64,000 nt of DNA from CBFFRJ01 sp051486985 (GCF_051486985.1 NZ_JAHVDV010000022.1:28230-92229), one strand, 5' to 3'. Positions 1 through 9,331 are shown, counted from the first letter of the stretch. Notes: generated by a model from the letters alone, not told the origin. Program-made: numbers and translations.

Positions 1-41
1 TCAGCCCGGATGACGAATAATGGTTAAGAAGGTAAAGAGAA

Positions 42-1547
42 ATGGAAACTGTCGGTAACTTTATAAATGGCAAAACGGTTATCAGTACCAGCCGCGAAAC
101 CAAACCCGTCACTAACCCGGCCAGTGGTGAAGTGATCCGCGAGGTCACCCAGAGCACACAGGAAGAGATGCTGCAAGCCATTGATGCAGCGGATAAAGCT
201 TACAAAGCCTGGTCAAAAACAACCCCGCTGCGTCGTGCACGTGTGCTGTTTGAATTCAAAGCGCTGCTGGAAGCTCACCGTGACGAGCTGGCGGAGCTTA
301 TCGTGAGCGAACACGGTAAAGTCTTCTCTGATGCACAGGGCGAACTGACTCGCGGGTTGGAAGTCGTGGAATTTGCCTGCGGTATCCCACATCTAATGAA
401 AGGCGAATTCTCATCTACCGTTGGCACCGGCGTCGACAGTTTCTCTGTTATGCAGCCGCTGGGTGTGGTAGCCGGGATAACCCCATTCAACTTCCCGGCG
501 ATGGTTCCTATGTGGATGTTCCCTATCGCACTGGCATGCGGTAACACCTTTATCCTGAAGCCGCCAGCACCAGTCCCATCAGCGTCGCTGCGTATTGCCG
601 AACTGTTGAAAGAAGCGGGTCTACCGGATGGTGTCTTCAACGTAGTGCATTGCGGTAACGATGTTGCCAGCATTCTGACCCGTGATCCGCGTATTCAGGC
701 GGTGAGTTTCGTGGGCTCTTCTTCTGTAGCAGAACATGTATATAAAGAAGCGAGCGCTCATGGCAAACGTGTACAGGCGTTCGGTGCAGCAAAAAATCAC
801 GCGATTGTAATGCCGGATGCAGATCTCGATGCCACTGTAAACGCCATTATGGGCGGGGCGTTTGGCTCGGCAGGTGAACGCTGCATGGCGCTGCCGATTG
901 TGGTTGCGGTGGGCGAAGGCACGGCGGAGAAACTGATCTCCCGTCTGCAGCCTCTGGTCACGAGCCTACGTGTCGGTCCGGGTCACCTGAAAGGTGCGCA
1001 AGAGAATGAGATGGGGCCGGTCGTCACCCGCGCTCACCAGCAGAAGGTTCTCGGATATATTGATAAAGGTGTCGCGGAAGGTGCTGATCTGGTGATCGAC
1101 GGACGTAACTGTCAGGTGGCTGGCTATCCAGAAGGTTTCTATGTCGGCGGTACGCTGTTTGACAACGTCACCACAGATATGACTATTTACAAAGAGGAAA
1201 TCTTCGGCCCGGTGTTAGGTATTGTCCGTGCCCCGGACTATGCAACGGCGATCGCCATTGTTAACGGCCATGAGTTCGGCAACGGCAGCGCCATCTTTAC
1301 CACCAGCGGCCACTACGCGCGAGAGTTTGTTCAGGAGGTGGAAGCAGGTATGGTCGGCGTTAACATCCCGGTACCTGTACCAGTGGCATTCCACTCCTTT
1401 GGCGGCTGGAAACGCTCTGTGTTTGGCGCGCTGAACGTGCATGGACCAGACGGCGTGCGCTTCTATACCCGAATGAAAACCGTGACGACCCGCTGGCCTA
1501 ACGGGCAGCAGACGGTATCTGAATTCAGCATGCCGACTCTGGGTTAA
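42..1547 (+). CDS. iolA: Methylmalonate-semialdehyde dehydrogenase (CoA-acylating), IolA/MmsA
   Basis: This 501-residue cytosolic enzyme oxidises malonate semialdehyde (or methylmalonate semialdehyde) with NAD and CoA to acetyl-CoA (or propionyl-CoA) and CO2, the last step of myo-inositol breakdown. The aldehyde dehydrogenase fold is plain: the FNFPAM segment near residue 150, the glycine-rich FVGSSSVAEHVY cofactor segment near 226, the catalytic cysteine in GSAGERCMALP near 284 and EEIFGPVLG near 388. The length fits the family. The ATG at 42 follows a purine-rich leader with AAGG. iolB begins 19 bases after the stop, so the two are co-transcribed. The inositol context favours IolA over the valine-pathway MmsA. 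The upstream part of the operon lies outside the window. Confidence 0.95.
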   Translation: METVGNFINGKTVISTSRETKPVTNPASGEVIREVTQSTQEEMLQAIDAADKAYKAWSKTTPLRRARVLFEFKALLEAHRDELAELIVSEHGKVFSDAQGELTRGLEVVEFACGIPHLMKGEFSSTVGTGVDSFSVMQPLGVVAGITPFNFPAMVPMWMFPIALACGNTFILKPPAPVPSASLRIAELLKEAGLPDGVFNVVHCGNDVASILTRDPRIQAVSFVGSSSVAEHVYKEASAHGKRVQAFGAAKNHAIVMPDADLDATVNAIMGGAFGSAGERCMALPIVVAVGEGTAEKLISRLQPLVTSLRVGPGHLKGAQENEMGPVVTRAHQQKVLGYIDKGVAEGADLVIDGRNCQVAGYPEGFYVGGTLFDNVTTDMTIYKEEIFGPVLGIVRAPDYATAIAIVNGHEFGNGSAIFTTSGHYAREFVQEVEAGMVGVNIPVPVPVAFHSFGGWKRSVFGALNVHGPDGVRFYTRMKTVTTRWPNGQQTVSEFSMPTLG

Positions 1548-1566
1548 CGTAGAGAAGGAGAAGATC

Positions 1567-2391
1567 ATGGCGACCTTACTCAGCCGTTCGACATCATTGC
1601 CGGACGGCAGAACCCAGCACATTACGCCGGAAAATGCTGGCTGGAAGTATGTGGGTTTTGATGTTTATCGGCTGCAGGCCGGGCAGGAGATAACGCTGCC
1701 TGCGGATGCGCTCGAACGTTGCCTGGTGCTCGTTTCCGGCAAGGCGACGGTCGTTACTCAGGCGGGCACTTTTGAGAGTATCGGCGAGCGTATGAGCCCG
1801 TTCGAGCGCACACCCGCGTGGTCGGTCTATCTGCCGCACCATTCCCCTGCACAGGTTACCGCTCTGACTCCGCTGGAGCTGGCGGTATGCTCCGCTCCGG
1901 GTTGGGGTGATCTGCCGGTGCGGCTGATTGCGCCAAAAGATGTAGGTGTAGAGCACCGTGGCAAAGGACGTAACAAGCGGCTGGTTCATAACATCCTGCC
2001 GGATGACCGTCCAGCAGACAGCCTGCTGGTGGTAGAAGTTTACACCGCTGAAGGCGACACCAGTTCCTACCCGAGCCACAAACATGACACTCCAGTAGAG
2101 GGAAAAGAGACCTATCTGGAAGAGACCTACTATCACCGTTTCGATCCGCCGCAGGGCTTCGCTCTTCAGCGTGTCTATACCGACGATCGTAGTCTTGATG
2201 AAGCAATGGCTGTTTATGACCGAGATGTGGTGAAGGTACCACGCGGCTACCATCCGGTCGCCACTATCGCCGGGTACAATAATTACTATCTCAATGTTAT
2301 GGCAGGACCAACGCGGAAATGGCTGTTTACCTGGGAGAAAGATCACGCCTGGGTGAATAGTGAGGATTACCCTCGTTTAGAAGACAATTAG
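1567..2391 (+). CDS. iolB: 5-deoxy-glucuronate isomerase IolB
   Basis: This 274-residue cupin isomerase converts 5-deoxy-D-glucuronate to 2-deoxy-5-keto-D-gluconate in the myo-inositol pathway. The metal-site pattern is visible: SHKHDTP near residue 176, then EETYYHRF near 193, and a C-terminal HPVATIAGYNNYYLNVMAG segment typical of IolB/KduI proteins. The length agrees with the family. It starts 19 bases after iolA with AGAAGGAG as ribosome binding site, and a strong terminator hairpin follows 33 bases after its stop, closing this transcription unit. Confidence 0.95.
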   Translation: MATLLSRSTSLPDGRTQHITPENAGWKYVGFDVYRLQAGQEITLPADALERCLVLVSGKATVVTQAGTFESIGERMSPFERTPAWSVYLPHHSPAQVTALTPLELAVCSAPGWGDLPVRLIAPKDVGVEHRGKGRNKRLVHNILPDDRPADSLLVVEVYTAEGDTSSYPSHKHDTPVEGKETYLEETYYHRFDPPQGFALQRVYTDDRSLDEAMAVYDRDVVKVPRGYHPVATIAGYNNYYLNVMAGPTRKWLFTWEKDHAWVNSEDYPRLEDN

Positions 2392-2423
2392 AACCTACTC
2401 ACTCGGACACTTATCTATCTTTT

Positions 2424-2451
2424 GCGCAGCGCTATGCTGCGCTTTTTTTTT
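2424..2451 (+). terminator. Rho-independent terminator after iolAB
   Basis: A 7-bp stem GCGCAGC / GCTGCGC with a five-base loop is followed directly by a run of nine T. It ends the iolA-iolB unit and separates it from the next gene, which therefore needs its own promoter in 2452-2789. Confidence 0.9.
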
Positions 2452-2789
2452 GCAAAAAATGAAACAAACATACTGCTTTAGATTGTTGGCGTCAGGGAGG
2501 AAAACATTTTGTGAGCTGAGATGGATATCGACAAATTTATCACGATTGATAGTGAATGATATGAGTGATAGGGATCACGAATAGACACCATCATTCATTT
2601 CACGCTGAGCTCACTTTCTTTCGTTTCATTTTAAATTACATATAAATCATTATGTTAATAAGTAAAAGGTGGTTTTATTCCAAATTGCCACTAAATTGAA
2701 ATTTAAATTTTAAAAGCATAACCTCACTACATGTTCATCACTGATTTTCACTATCCATCTTGCTAACCATTTCCTAACAGGAGTTTGCT
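2452..2789 (+). promoter_or_regulatory. AT-rich promoter region ahead of the iolE unit, with possible IolR boxes
   Basis: No gene is visible here. The stretch is very AT-rich, as expected for a promoter of the unit starting at 2790. TGAAAC/GTTTCA motifs occur at 2459-2470 (in the terminator-proximal part) and 2622-2631, and a third copy lies just upstream of iolR at 6043-6058. Shared boxes at these sites would suit binding by IolR. That is inference from three short matches only. A ribosome binding site (CAGGAG) lies at about 2779-2784. Confidence 0.35.
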
Positions 2790-3263
2790 ATGAGCCAGTC
2801 ACTGACCCTTGATCAATTACTGAATCAGGAAAAAGAACATCGCTTTACCGAAATCGACTTTAACGCAGCCTGGGAGATTGGCCAGGCCATTCGTGAGCGC
2901 GCCGCAGGGCAGAACGCACCGGTTGCAATTGAGGTCTACGCCTATGGCCAACCGCTTTTCTTCGCTGCGTTACCGGGTTCAACCTCCGACAACATAGAGT
3001 GGATGAAGCGCAAGCGTAATACCGTTTTACGCCTGGGACACTCCTCCATGTATGCCGGCCTTAACTATGAGAGAACCGGAGCGCGCATGGAGTTGCATAA
3101 CTTCATCGACCAGGCCGAATTTTGTGACCACGGCGGCAGTTTCCCGCTTCTGCATACTTCGGGTGCAGTAATGGGAGCGGTGAGCGTGAGTGGTTTGCCG
3201 GCTCAGGACGACCACGCCCTGGTGCTGTGGGGTATTGCTCAATATCTCAACGTTAAAAAATAA
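2790..3263 (+). CDS. HbpS/GlcG-like (UPF0303, heme-degrading-domain) protein
   Basis: This 157-residue soluble protein has the features of the UPF0303/HbpS-GlcG family: a central KRKRNTVLRLGHSSMY segment, then HNFIDQAEFCDHGGSFPL and a C-terminal GAVSVSGLPAQDDHAL strand. Family members have been linked to heme binding or small-molecule sensing, but no enzymatic role is established. It starts 11 bases downstream of a good ribosome binding site and is followed 14 bases later by iolE, so it is co-transcribed with inositol genes. The context suggests an accessory or sensory role in inositol catabolism. The family call is firm and the function is unknown. Confidence 0.8.
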   Translation: MSQSLTLDQLLNQEKEHRFTEIDFNAAWEIGQAIRERAAGQNAPVAIEVYAYGQPLFFAALPGSTSDNIEWMKRKRNTVLRLGHSSMYAGLNYERTGARMELHNFIDQAEFCDHGGSFPLLHTSGAVMGAVSVSGLPAQDDHALVLWGIAQYLNVKK

Positions 3264-3277
3264 TAAAGGCCATGATT

Positions 3278-4174
3278 ATGAACCGCGACAACGTGAGACT
3301 GGCTATTGCGCCTATCGGATGGACCAATGACGATATGCCAGATCTCGGTAAAGAGAATACGTTCCAGCAGATCGTCAGTGAAATGGCACTGGCAGGATTT
3401 AGCGGTAGCGAAATTGGCAGCAAGTATCCCCGTGATCCAGCCGTGCTAAAACCCGCACTGGAGCTGCGTGGCCTACAAATCTGTAACGCCTGGTTCAGCA
3501 CCTTTTTTGCCGATGGTCGTAAAGAAGAGACGCTGCGCGATTTTGACGAGATGCTGGATTTCCTCCACGAGATGGGAGCAAAAGTGATTGGTTGCTCCGA
3601 GCAGAGCGGCAGTACTCAGTGCAAACCGGTGCCAGTCTACGCCGAAAAGATGGTGTTTACAGACGAGCAATGGCAGCGCGTTGTCGAGGGTTATAACCTG
3701 CTTGCCGCTCGCGCGGCCAAAAAAGGGATGTCGGTCTGCCTGCACCACCATATCGGTACCGGTATTCAGACTCTGGATGAGATAGACAGGTTTATGTCCT
3801 CCGTCGATGAAAACGTCTTCCTTCTCTATGATACCGGCCATGTCTACGCTTCAGAGCGCAGCCAGAGTGCCGTCGTCGCTGTGCTGGAGAAATACCTGCC
3901 GCGCATTCGCCACGTACATTTAAAGGACTGCCGTGACGAAATGATAGAGCAGGTAGCTCTGAAAAAACTGTCTTTCCTTGAGGGCGTGCGTAGAGGGATG
4001 TTCACCGTACCGGGTGACGGAGTCATCGACTTTGCACCTGTGTTTGCTCTGCTGACCAAACATCAGTATAGCGGCTGGTTGGTGGTAGAGGCTGAGCAAG
4101 ACCCCGCAATAGCAAACCCACTTGAGTACGCGATGTTAGCGCGTCGATATATTCACGAAATGACCGATCTGTAA
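3278..4174 (+). CDS. iolE: myo-Inosose-2 dehydratase IolE
   Basis: This 298-residue protein dehydrates scyllo-inosose (2-keto-myo-inositol) to the diketo-cyclohexane intermediate, the second step of myo-inositol catabolism. It has the xylose isomerase-like TIM barrel with the expected metal/active-site segments HHHIGTGIQT, LLYDTGHVYASE, IRHVHLKDCR and VPGDGVIDF, and a C-terminal WLVVEAEQDP. Of two adjacent ATGs (3272 and 3278) the second has correct spacing (8 bases) from AAAGG. It sits in one transcription unit between the HbpS-like gene and the IolI-like gene. Confidence 0.93.
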   Translation: MNRDNVRLAIAPIGWTNDDMPDLGKENTFQQIVSEMALAGFSGSEIGSKYPRDPAVLKPALELRGLQICNAWFSTFFADGRKEETLRDFDEMLDFLHEMGAKVIGCSEQSGSTQCKPVPVYAEKMVFTDEQWQRVVEGYNLLAARAAKKGMSVCLHHHIGTGIQTLDEIDRFMSSVDENVFLLYDTGHVYASERSQSAVVAVLEKYLPRIRHVHLKDCRDEMIEQVALKKLSFLEGVRRGMFTVPGDGVIDFAPVFALLTKHQYSGWLVVEAEQDPAIANPLEYAMLARRYIHEMTDL

Positions 4175-4199
4175 TCTTACAAATAAGAAGGAGTACCCT

Positions 4200-5024
4200 A
4201 TGCAAAAGGCATTACATGGCATTTCAACCCACTACTGCAATATTCTAACTGATGCGCGGATCGCTCGTGATACAGGATATGACAGCCTTGAACTGCTGAG
4301 TGCCAAATTAGTTCGCTATCTGGACAATGGCGGCACCACGCAGAAGCTGAAGCAGGTTGCTGATGGCTACGGTCTCTCCGTTGGCTGCGTTAACGCCCTG
4401 CTGGAAATTGAGCGCCACAAGGGCGATGAGAAAAAAGCTATGCTGGCCGAAGCCACCCGTCTGACCCGAGCGGCGGCAGAGCTTAACTGCCCGACCGTGC
4501 AGATTCTTGCGCTTAACGGAATCGACGATCAGCCGGACGATACCGTGATGGATATCATCACTGAAAACGTCGGTGCCATCGCCAGAATCGGCGAAGAGTA
4601 TGGCGTGCGTTACCAGATTGAGGTTATCGCCTTCACCAAATTCCGCACCCTGCAACAAGGGCTGGAAGTGATCCGTCGTGTAGGCAAGAAGAACGTCGGG
4701 ATGGTTATCGATTTCTGGCACCTCTATGCTGCGGGCAACACCCCGGAAGAAGTCGCGAAGCTCGATAAAGATCTTATTTACGGTGTGCATTTCTGTGATG
4801 GTCGACTGCCGAAGCCAGGCGAAGCATGGGATCAGATGGTGCTACGTAACTATATGCCGGGCGAAGGCGAACTTGATATCCAGGCCTGGGTCGATGCGGT
4901 CAAGGCTACCGGCTACGACGGTATGTGGTCAGCCGAACTGTTTAGTCCGAACCGCTGGGAATACGATCTGTACGATATCGCGACAGAATGCCGCGAAAAT
5001 ATGGAAAAATACCTCGGTAAATAA
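4200..5024 (+). CDS. Sugar phosphate isomerase/epimerase, IolI/IolH-type
   Basis: This 274-residue protein of the xylose isomerase-like TIM-barrel family carries the four usual metal ligands: Glu in YQIEVIAF, Asp in VIDFWHLYAAG, His in GVHFCDGRL and Glu in MWSAELFSP. IolI enzymes isomerise 2-keto-myo-inositol to 1-keto-D-chiro-inositol, letting chiro- or epi-inositols enter the pathway. IolH proteins share the fold and have less clear roles. A clear AAGGAG precedes the ATG at 4200, 25 bases after iolE. It is the last gene of the unit, followed by a hairpin. Family is certain; IolI versus IolH cannot be settled from sequence alone. Confidence 0.8.
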   Translation: MQKALHGISTHYCNILTDARIARDTGYDSLELLSAKLVRYLDNGGTTQKLKQVADGYGLSVGCVNALLEIERHKGDEKKAMLAEATRLTRAAAELNCPTVQILALNGIDDQPDDTVMDIITENVGAIARIGEEYGVRYQIEVIAFTKFRTLQQGLEVIRRVGKKNVGMVIDFWHLYAAGNTPEEVAKLDKDLIYGVHFCDGRLPKPGEAWDQMVLRNYMPGEGELDIQAWVDAVKATGYDGMWSAELFSPNRWEYDLYDIATECRENMEKYLGK

Positions 5025-5034
5025 GTCTACTCTG

Positions 5035-5060
5035 CGCATCCGGCTTCTTCGCCGGATGCG
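5035..5060 (+). terminator. Terminator or REP-type hairpin after the iolE unit
   Basis: A 10-bp perfect stem CGCATCCGGC / GCCGGATGCG with a six-base loop lies 11 bases after the stop at 5024. The GCCGGATGCG sequence is the typical enterobacterial REP palindrome. No strong T tract follows, so it may stabilise mRNA ends rather than terminate by itself. Confidence 0.7.
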
Positions 5061-5194
5061 TATTCCTCTAAGTTGTTCATCCTGCCACTTCATAGATTTA
5101 CGTTTTAAACCGAAAGATTAACTCAGATTCACTGTACATATCGCTGAGGCACGTAAAGAACGTGTGGCAGTGTCATGCACTGCCTGAGAGATGA

Positions 5195-6031
5195 TTAATT
5201 AGAAGTATTAAGCGCCATTGATACCGCCAACGTCTGGGCAAGGCACATAGAAGCTACTTGGGAACGGAAGCCATCAACCTGTGCTTCGCGCACGACAAAG
5301 CAGACATCGCTGAAGGCAGCGAGTGGGCTGACCTGGCTATCAGTAATGGCTATCTGCTTCGCGCCACGTTTTGCTCCCAGTTCTACCAGTTCAACGGCCT
5401 CTTGCGCATAAGGCGAGTAACTGATTGCCACAACCACGTCTCGCGGGCTGACCATACTTAACTGCTCTGAAAACATGCCACCCAGACCGTCAATGAGGAA
5501 AGTGCGGCGTTCCAGGTGACGCAAAGCGTATGTGAGGTAACTGGCTACGCTGAACGAACGCCGCAGGCCGATAACGTAGATATTTTCCGCCTGCTGAAGC
5601 AGTTTAACAGCGCTTTCGAGCTGTTCCGGACGTGCCTGAGAGGACAGTTGCTGCAAAGCCTGCACGTTGACCATCGTGAACACGTTAAGGATCTCTGACG
5701 GTTTTTCAGGCGTAGCGCCAACGTCATCCGCCGCGGTTTGACGGAACAAGCGCGCACGCTCGGTATAGTTAACCGTCTCTTCCATCAAGTGTTGGCGAAA
5801 TACTTGTTTCATCTCGTTAAAGCCGCTGAAGCCAAACGCACTTGCAAAACGAATCAAAGTAGAGGGTGGCACGTCGGCGTTTTGCGCGATGGAGGCCACA
5901 GTATCAAAAGCCACGCTGTTGCTGTTATCGAGGATATAGCGGGCTACCTGCTTTAGCCTCTTGCTGAGCGAGTCATAACGCTCACGGATTTGTTCCTGCA
6001 ATAATGACAGTTGGGTTGGATGATTCGCCAT
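5195..6031 (-). CDS. iolR: RpiR/MurR-type transcriptional regulator, likely IolR
   Basis: This 278-residue regulator has an N-terminal RpiR-type helix-turn-helix (about residues 1-80, including ADVPPSTLIRFASAFGFSG) and a C-terminal SIS sugar-phosphate-binding domain (about 125-270, with NIYVIGLRRSFSVASYL and DVVVAISYSPYAQEAV). In enterobacteria an RpiR-family IolR represses inositol genes and is relieved by an inositol intermediate. It lies convergent to the iol genes. I start it at 6031 (MANHPTQLS), preceded by AGAGAG; a longer frame up to 6106 lacks a good ribosome binding site. The iol-specific name rests on position. Confidence 0.85.
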   Translation of the reverse strand: MANHPTQLSLLQEQIRERYDSLSKRLKQVARYILDNSNSVAFDTVASIAQNADVPPSTLIRFASAFGFSGFNEMKQVFRQHLMEETVNYTERARLFRQTAADDVGATPEKPSEILNVFTMVNVQALQQLSSQARPEQLESAVKLLQQAENIYVIGLRRSFSVASYLTYALRHLERRTFLIDGLGGMFSEQLSMVSPRDVVVAISYSPYAQEAVELVELGAKRGAKQIAITDSQVSPLAAFSDVCFVVREAQVDGFRSQVASMCLAQTLAVSMALNTSN

Positions 6032-6374
6032 GATTTGCTCTCTGAAACAAAAATTTCGATTTAACGATGATATCAGACATAAAGAAATTTTCATTCTTCT
6101 TATCATTGTGATTAACGGTTTTTCCCAACTTTGTGATGCTACATTAACTTTTTATTTAGTGTCGAGCTTTGAGAGTGTTTTTTGCTGCTTCAATTAAAGT
6201 ATGCGGGAGCAGATGGTCCTCTTTAGCAACGTCAGTCTGCATGGTGATGGAAGACATTGCCTCGTAAAACCATGCATGTCAGCAGCCTATGGGCTAATGC
6301 CTGAATGTTAGAGGGATTAATATGGGATTCTAACTATTTAGTCAGAGGCCAAGGAATTCGGCCTCATTTCTGCT

Positions 6375-7256
6375 TTAATCACTACATTTTTTTGCACTGG
6401 CAAAATTTGAAAACACAATAGAAGCAACAATGATTATGCAACCTGATATCTGGTCGATTGATATATTTTCGGACAATATCAAGTAAGACAAAATATAGGC
6501 CGATGGAAGCTCAAGTGTTATCAACATTCCTGCCAGAGTAGATGGGATTTTAGGTATGCCAAAGCTGAAAGTGGTTAAAGGCAGAATGCAGGCAAACACG
6601 CCGTTAAGGCAAGCCCAATATATATCTGTATTGAAGAGTGATATATCCACTTTATCCTGATAAATAAACAGAGAGGTCAGAAATGCTCCCAGCGTCATCA
6701 ATCGCGCTTTCTGCGAAATGCCCGTTCCGGAGGGAATGCAGGACATCGATACTATGAACAGGCTGTAGCATAGCGCAGCCATCATGCCCCAGAACATTCC
6801 GGGAAGACTCAAAGACATTCCCATACGAAAAGCACCCGTAGCGACGGCAACACCCGTCAGGATAAGAACGATTATCGCGACGTCATGACGTTTAATTCGG
6901 GTTCCCTTTAGAAACGCCGTCAAGGTGGGCGCAATCCATGCAGATTGCATCATCATCATGGTTGCAGTCGGCACGCCCAGATAGAACAGTGCTTTATAAA
7001 AACAGTAAGTTACACCAAATACTGGAATACCAGAGGCAAGAATGATGCCCTTTTCATTCAACTTCATTGGTTTAGTTGGAGGGGGGCAGATTTCGGAAGC
7101 AAAAAAAAAGACGACAAACGCAATCAGATATTGTGTGGAAATTACATTGCTGACATTACTTCCTTGCTTTTCCGCAAGGGTGAGAATAACGCCTGGGACG
7201 CCATAACATAAAGCTCCTACTGTGGTTGAAAATGCGCCTAAAGAAATTACTTTCAT
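6375..7256 (-). CDS. EamA/DMT-superfamily inner-membrane transporter
   Basis: This 293-residue protein has about ten hydrophobic segments in two five-helix halves, as in drug/metabolite transporters of the EamA group. The first half includes VFGVTYCFYKALFYLGVPTA and the second LPSAYILSYLILSENISIDQ, the duplicated EamA signature before the last helices. It probably exports a small metabolite, but the substrate cannot be told. It stands alone, with about 270 bases of non-coding DNA before iolR and a long gene-free stretch upstream. Codon use is more AT-rich than in the core genes to the right, consistent with acquired DNA. Confidence 0.85.
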   Translation of the reverse strand: MKVISLGAFSTTVGALCYGVPGVILTLAEKQGSNVSNVISTQYLIAFVVFFFASEICPPPTKPMKLNEKGIILASGIPVFGVTYCFYKALFYLGVPTATMMMMQSAWIAPTLTAFLKGTRIKRHDVAIIVLILTGVAVATGAFRMGMSLSLPGMFWGMMAALCYSLFIVSMSCIPSGTGISQKARLMTLGAFLTSLFIYQDKVDISLFNTDIYWACLNGVFACILPLTTFSFGIPKIPSTLAGMLITLELPSAYILSYLILSENISIDQISGCIIIVASIVFSNFASAKKCSD

Positions 7257-8207
7257 GTACTGCTCCTGTGGACTGCAATTGCTCCATAGCCAAATGATAT
7301 TCAGTACGCAAGTGTAGGTCAGAAATGTAAAAGGTTCTATTCATTACATAATTAATTTTACAGTTTTACTGTTATAAATGCTGCTAAATACATATCTCAT
7401 GATATTGGCATACTCAGTGGCGAGACTTGTCTGCAGGTTAATCGTGGATATAAAGCTTGGGATGTTCTGCAGAGTCTGTTATGGGGTGGGCTTCTATTAA
7501 ATTTCCGAAGAATTATCATGGGGCAATTATTATCATTACCTCGCTGACATATACCCTTCCCGGCGCCATAACCACTCAATATGTATTCCGATTGGATTTG
7601 TATTCAGTCTAAAACTGATTCTTTCCGACTTTTTGCTTACGGTGGCTGGCTGACGGTCTGGCTCGCAGGAAAAACCACGCAGTTATTTCCCACTCATAAT
7701 CGATGCCAGTCCAGTCTTTTCAGTTTGTCATCTGTAACCCGGCTCAAGGAGTTATTGAACAGCCTTTGCAGTTCACGCTCCTGTCTTTGTAGTTCATGAG
7801 GAATGCGAAAGCGTTCATTGAGCAAAACACTGCATCTGAGGATGTGGAAAAATCTGGGAGAATATAATCAGCACGTTGGCGTATCGGCAGATACAGCTAT
7901 TACGGAAAAACTAGCCATAATAATCGGATAAGAATGAAATCCTGATTTGCTTATAATATTGGTTCAGGATAGTTTCAGTCGCCAATTATTTACCATTCCT
8001 GAGATTTCATTTTACATGAGGACTGGTTAGATCTGAGCTTCAATTTTGCTTTTAAGGGGGGCAGTCAGACTGGTGACTTCTACGCGTCAAGGTTGACAAT
8101 AAATAAAACGGCGTGCATTCATCGTCCAATGATGGGAGATTCTTCTCCGAGAGGATGCTCCTGCTCGGAGAAGGGAGTTAAAGGATGGTGAAGCTGTTTA
8201 CAACAGA
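7257..8207. other. Gene-free stretch between the EamA gene and the yfaZ-type gene
   Basis: No supportable gene is seen. Only short open frames (60-72 codons) without ribosome binding sites or recognisable composition occur. A perfect 10-bp inverted repeat CTTCTCCGAG / CTCGGAGAAG lies at 8141-8172, just past the end of the yfaZ-type gene on the minus strand. It could cap that transcript, but lacks a T run. The rest may be decayed coding DNA. Confidence 0.5.
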
Positions 8208-8753
8208 TCAGAAATGAATTGACGCTCCGATATAAGGTCCATCAGACAGCACGTTATCTTTATGGCCTTCCTTACCGTTGATAGCAACGTACTTATAACC
8301 TATGCGCAGGTCGACCAGTGAAATCGGGCGGACGCTTACGCCAGCAGATGCCTGCTGGAAGCCGTCATTATGAGCAGACATCGAGTCAGGAGCCCAGTAA
8401 TACTGACCGTACAACCGAAATGCCGGAGAAAGCGCCAGCAGGGCGTCGCCGCCGAAGGCAGACGCGTAACCGTCATGGCTGTCTTTCGGATTGGTAAAGA
8501 GCACTTTTGCACCCGGTGAAATCATGAAATTCTCATTGCCAATACCGAAATTAAGGCCAAGGTTAGCAAAGCTACCGTCGTGATCGCTTTTCATCCATTC
8601 ACCGCTGACCGCCAGGCCTGGTGAATCGTTGCCCATTCCTACCTGAATATTGGTGAAATGCTCGCCAGCATCAACACCTCCCTGTAAGGCCATGGTCGAA
8701 AATGATAATGTGGAAAGGATAGCGCCAAGGCATCCTAAATGTACAATTTTCAA
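8208..8753 (-). CDS. YfaZ-family outer-membrane protein
   Basis: This 181-residue exported protein has a signal peptide (hydrophobic residues 6-22, cleavage after TMA-LQ), then alternating amphipathic strands and a terminal phenylalanine (GASIHF), as in small outer-membrane beta-barrels. The pattern GEWMKSDHDGSFANLGLNFG and VDLRIGYKYVAINGK fit the YfaZ family, whose function is unknown. The start is TTG at 8753, since GGGAG lies six bases upstream and the frame matches the signal peptide. It is the only gene between two gene-poor stretches. Confidence 0.8.
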   Translation of the reverse strand: MKIVHLGCLGAILSTLSFSTMALQGGVDAGEHFTNIQVGMGNDSPGLAVSGEWMKSDHDGSFANLGLNFGIGNENFMISPGAKVLFTNPKDSHDGYASAFGGDALLALSPAFRLYGQYYWAPDSMSAHNDGFQQASAGVSVRPISLVDLRIGYKYVAINGKEGHKDNVLSDGPYIGASIHF

Positions 8754-9331
8754 AACTTACTCCCATTATTAAAAATGTGGAAAACACTCCTATTTTCAGC
8801 AGCGGATTAAATAGATACCTTGCTGATGCAATAAATGAGTGCGTGAAATGATCATCAATCGTGGGCTGCTATGCACCGATCTGACAATCGGATAAGACGT
8901 CCATTCTGACACGAAGAATGCTGTGACATTGAATAGGCCGCCTGGAAATCAAGGTATAGAGAGATGCCAGTTTAGGATTTATCTATTGATAACTCGCAGC
9001 ATAAGTATCCTCGGCAGAAATGCCAACATAATAGCTATTCATTTCTGGAACGTTCTAATCAGCATTGTTAAAGTAAGCTCATGAGACATATTTAAGGTTT
9101 CATTCATAGTAAGAAGATTCTGTATTTAGCCCTACTCCTACTGCTGGTCTGCAGGTGCTTTCAGATGCTGACTGAGAATTAAACGCAGCGAGCTAAAAGG
9201 AGAATGTAAGTCTGCTCTATTGTTGTATCCGTTAACATTTTGGATACCCTACCTTTAAAACCTTACCTAAACATTACGTCATGCTAGAAAAAGATATGAT
9301 AATCTTTTCATAAAATGAAAAGCGAGATGAA
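8754..9331. other. Intergenic region between the yfaZ-type gene and the two-component system
   Basis: No gene is visible. The stretch must hold the divergent promoters of the yfaZ-type gene and of the response regulator. The most notable element is a perfect 8-bp inverted repeat CTTTTCAT / ATGAAAAG with a three-base spacer at 9304-9322, ending ten bases before the regulator start. Confidence 0.5.
9304..9322 (+). promoter_or_regulatory. Inverted repeat immediately upstream of the response-regulator start
   Basis: The arms CTTTTCAT and ATGAAAAG are perfect complements separated by AAA. The position, nine bases before the first ATG at 9332, would let a protein bound here block transcription or an RNA hairpin affect translation. 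OmpR-type regulators usually prefer direct repeats, so autoregulation by this element is only a guess. Confidence 0.35.

Noticed and set aside
8141..8172. Rho-independent terminator after the yfaZ-type gene
   Set aside because: The 10-bp stem is perfect, but no T run follows on the minus strand, so it is noted only as an inverted repeat.
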